A stretch of DNA of 64,000 nucleotides, from NCBI RefSeq assembly GCF_009495745.1, contig NZ_WIDQ01000017.1, positions 1-64,000 of the forward strand, written 5' to 3'. Origin of the DNA: Niveispirillum sp. SYP-B3756 (GTDB lineage Bacteria; Pseudomonadota; Alphaproteobacteria; Azospirillales; Azospirillaceae). Each line of letters starts with the position of its first letter. Position 1 is the first letter of the stretch. The position numbers were made by a program, and so were the translations under genes. The notes under the pieces were generated by a model. That model was not told the origin of the DNA, ran no database searches, and saw only the letters and a list, made by a program, of their open reading frames with translations. Below, one piece after another: positions 63,772-64,000 of this stretch.

Positions 63772-64000
63772 ATGCCGGAAAGCAAGCAGAATAAGGCCCC
63801 CGTCTCCCTTTCCGCCGATCAGGCCGCCGGCCTGCTGGCCGGTGCCCGCAAGGGGCCAAGCGCGGAAGATGAGGCCTATGATATCCGCATCGCCCGCGAC
63901 GGTACCTGGTACTATCACGGCAGCCCCATCGGCCGCCCAGCGATGGTGAAACTGTTTTCCACCGTGCTGCGCCGGGATGAGGCGGGTGATTTCTGGCTGA
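63772..64000 (+). CDS. DUF1285 protein (cut by the window edge)
   Basis: The frame starts with ATG at 63772 (MPESKQNKAPVSL) and is still open at the last base, giving 76 residues. Residues about 37-76 (DIRIARDGTWYYHGSPIGRP, then MVKLFSTVLRRDEAGDFWL) match the start of the DUF1285 family, whose members often sit divergently from moxR-DUF58 genes in alphaproteobacteria. No function is known. The missing part should be about 100-120 residues. Confidence 0.8.
   Translation, partial: MPESKQNKAPVSLSADQAAGLLAGARKGPSAEDEAYDIRIARDGTWYYHGSPIGRPAMVKLFSTVLRRDEAGDFWL

Overview
The window is a GC-rich chromosomal segment (most genes strongly G/C-ending in codon choice) from an alphaproteobacterium, most likely of the Rhodospirillales/Azospirillales group. 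This rests on a GlnK/GlnZ-type P-II protein, a SAM-II riboswitch in front of metZ, an RpoE/ChrR pair, the ubiH-glnK-aminotransferase-ftsK...lolA gene set and a miaB-phoH-ybeY-corC operon. No phage, integrase, transposase, CRISPR array or plasmid replication gene was seen. Almost everything is core metabolism and regulation, so the interest lies in regulatory sites, repeats, small or unknown genes and gene order.

Layout. 0-0.5 kb: gene-free DNA with a candidate rRNA-type promoter pointing out of the window. 0.5-6.2 kb: glycerate kinase, a divergent hmp/nsrR pair with an NsrR operator, a LysR regulator, the first copy of a structured repeat, tRNA-Leu(CAA), dsbB and coq7. 6.2-10.3 kb: a four-gene FtsX/MacB-like ABC exporter. 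10.5-13.2 kb: an unusual GNAT - peptide-binding protein - GNAT operon. 13.4-22.2 kb: a GST, a DUF445 protein, a Tat-exported DUF885 protein, and two paralogous chemoreceptors flanking an XRE regulator. 22.6-27.5 kb: a luciferase-like monooxygenase and nadA-nadB-nadC behind two tandem palindromic operators. 27.6-31.2 kb: an orphan Hsp70-like protein, metZ under a SAM-II riboswitch, and an unknown protein behind a Fur-like box. 31.3-37.1 kb: miaB-phoH-ybeY-corC, a glycine-zipper membrane protein preceded by a small gene and a terminator, and an IalB-like protein.

37.3-42.2 kb: rpoE-chrR, an aldo/keto reductase, thpR, and an Lrp regulator divergent from hppD. 42.3-48.9 kb: ubiH, glnK with a sigma-54 promoter, a repeat-rich non-coding stretch with two perfect DnaA boxes, an aminotransferase and ftsK. 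49.0-55.2 kb: accessory genes lying between ftsK and lolA (truncated globin, secreted unknown, EmrAB/MarR efflux unit, LysE exporter, carbonic anhydrase). 55.3-63.6 kb: lolA, a class I amidotransferase and the MoxR-DUF58-DUF4159-membrane protein operon. The right edge cuts a DUF1285 gene.

The most noteworthy signals are: a family of about 127-162 bp structured repeats with short terminal inverted repeats (three copies, two modular forms); a DnaA-box pair around AT-rich DNA next to ftsK; tandem operators for NAD synthesis; a YbeY enzyme with a long acidic insertion; the GNAT-SBP-GNAT operon; and a terminator directly in front of a glycine-zipper membrane protein gene. All functional statements come from reading the sequence; no database search was run.
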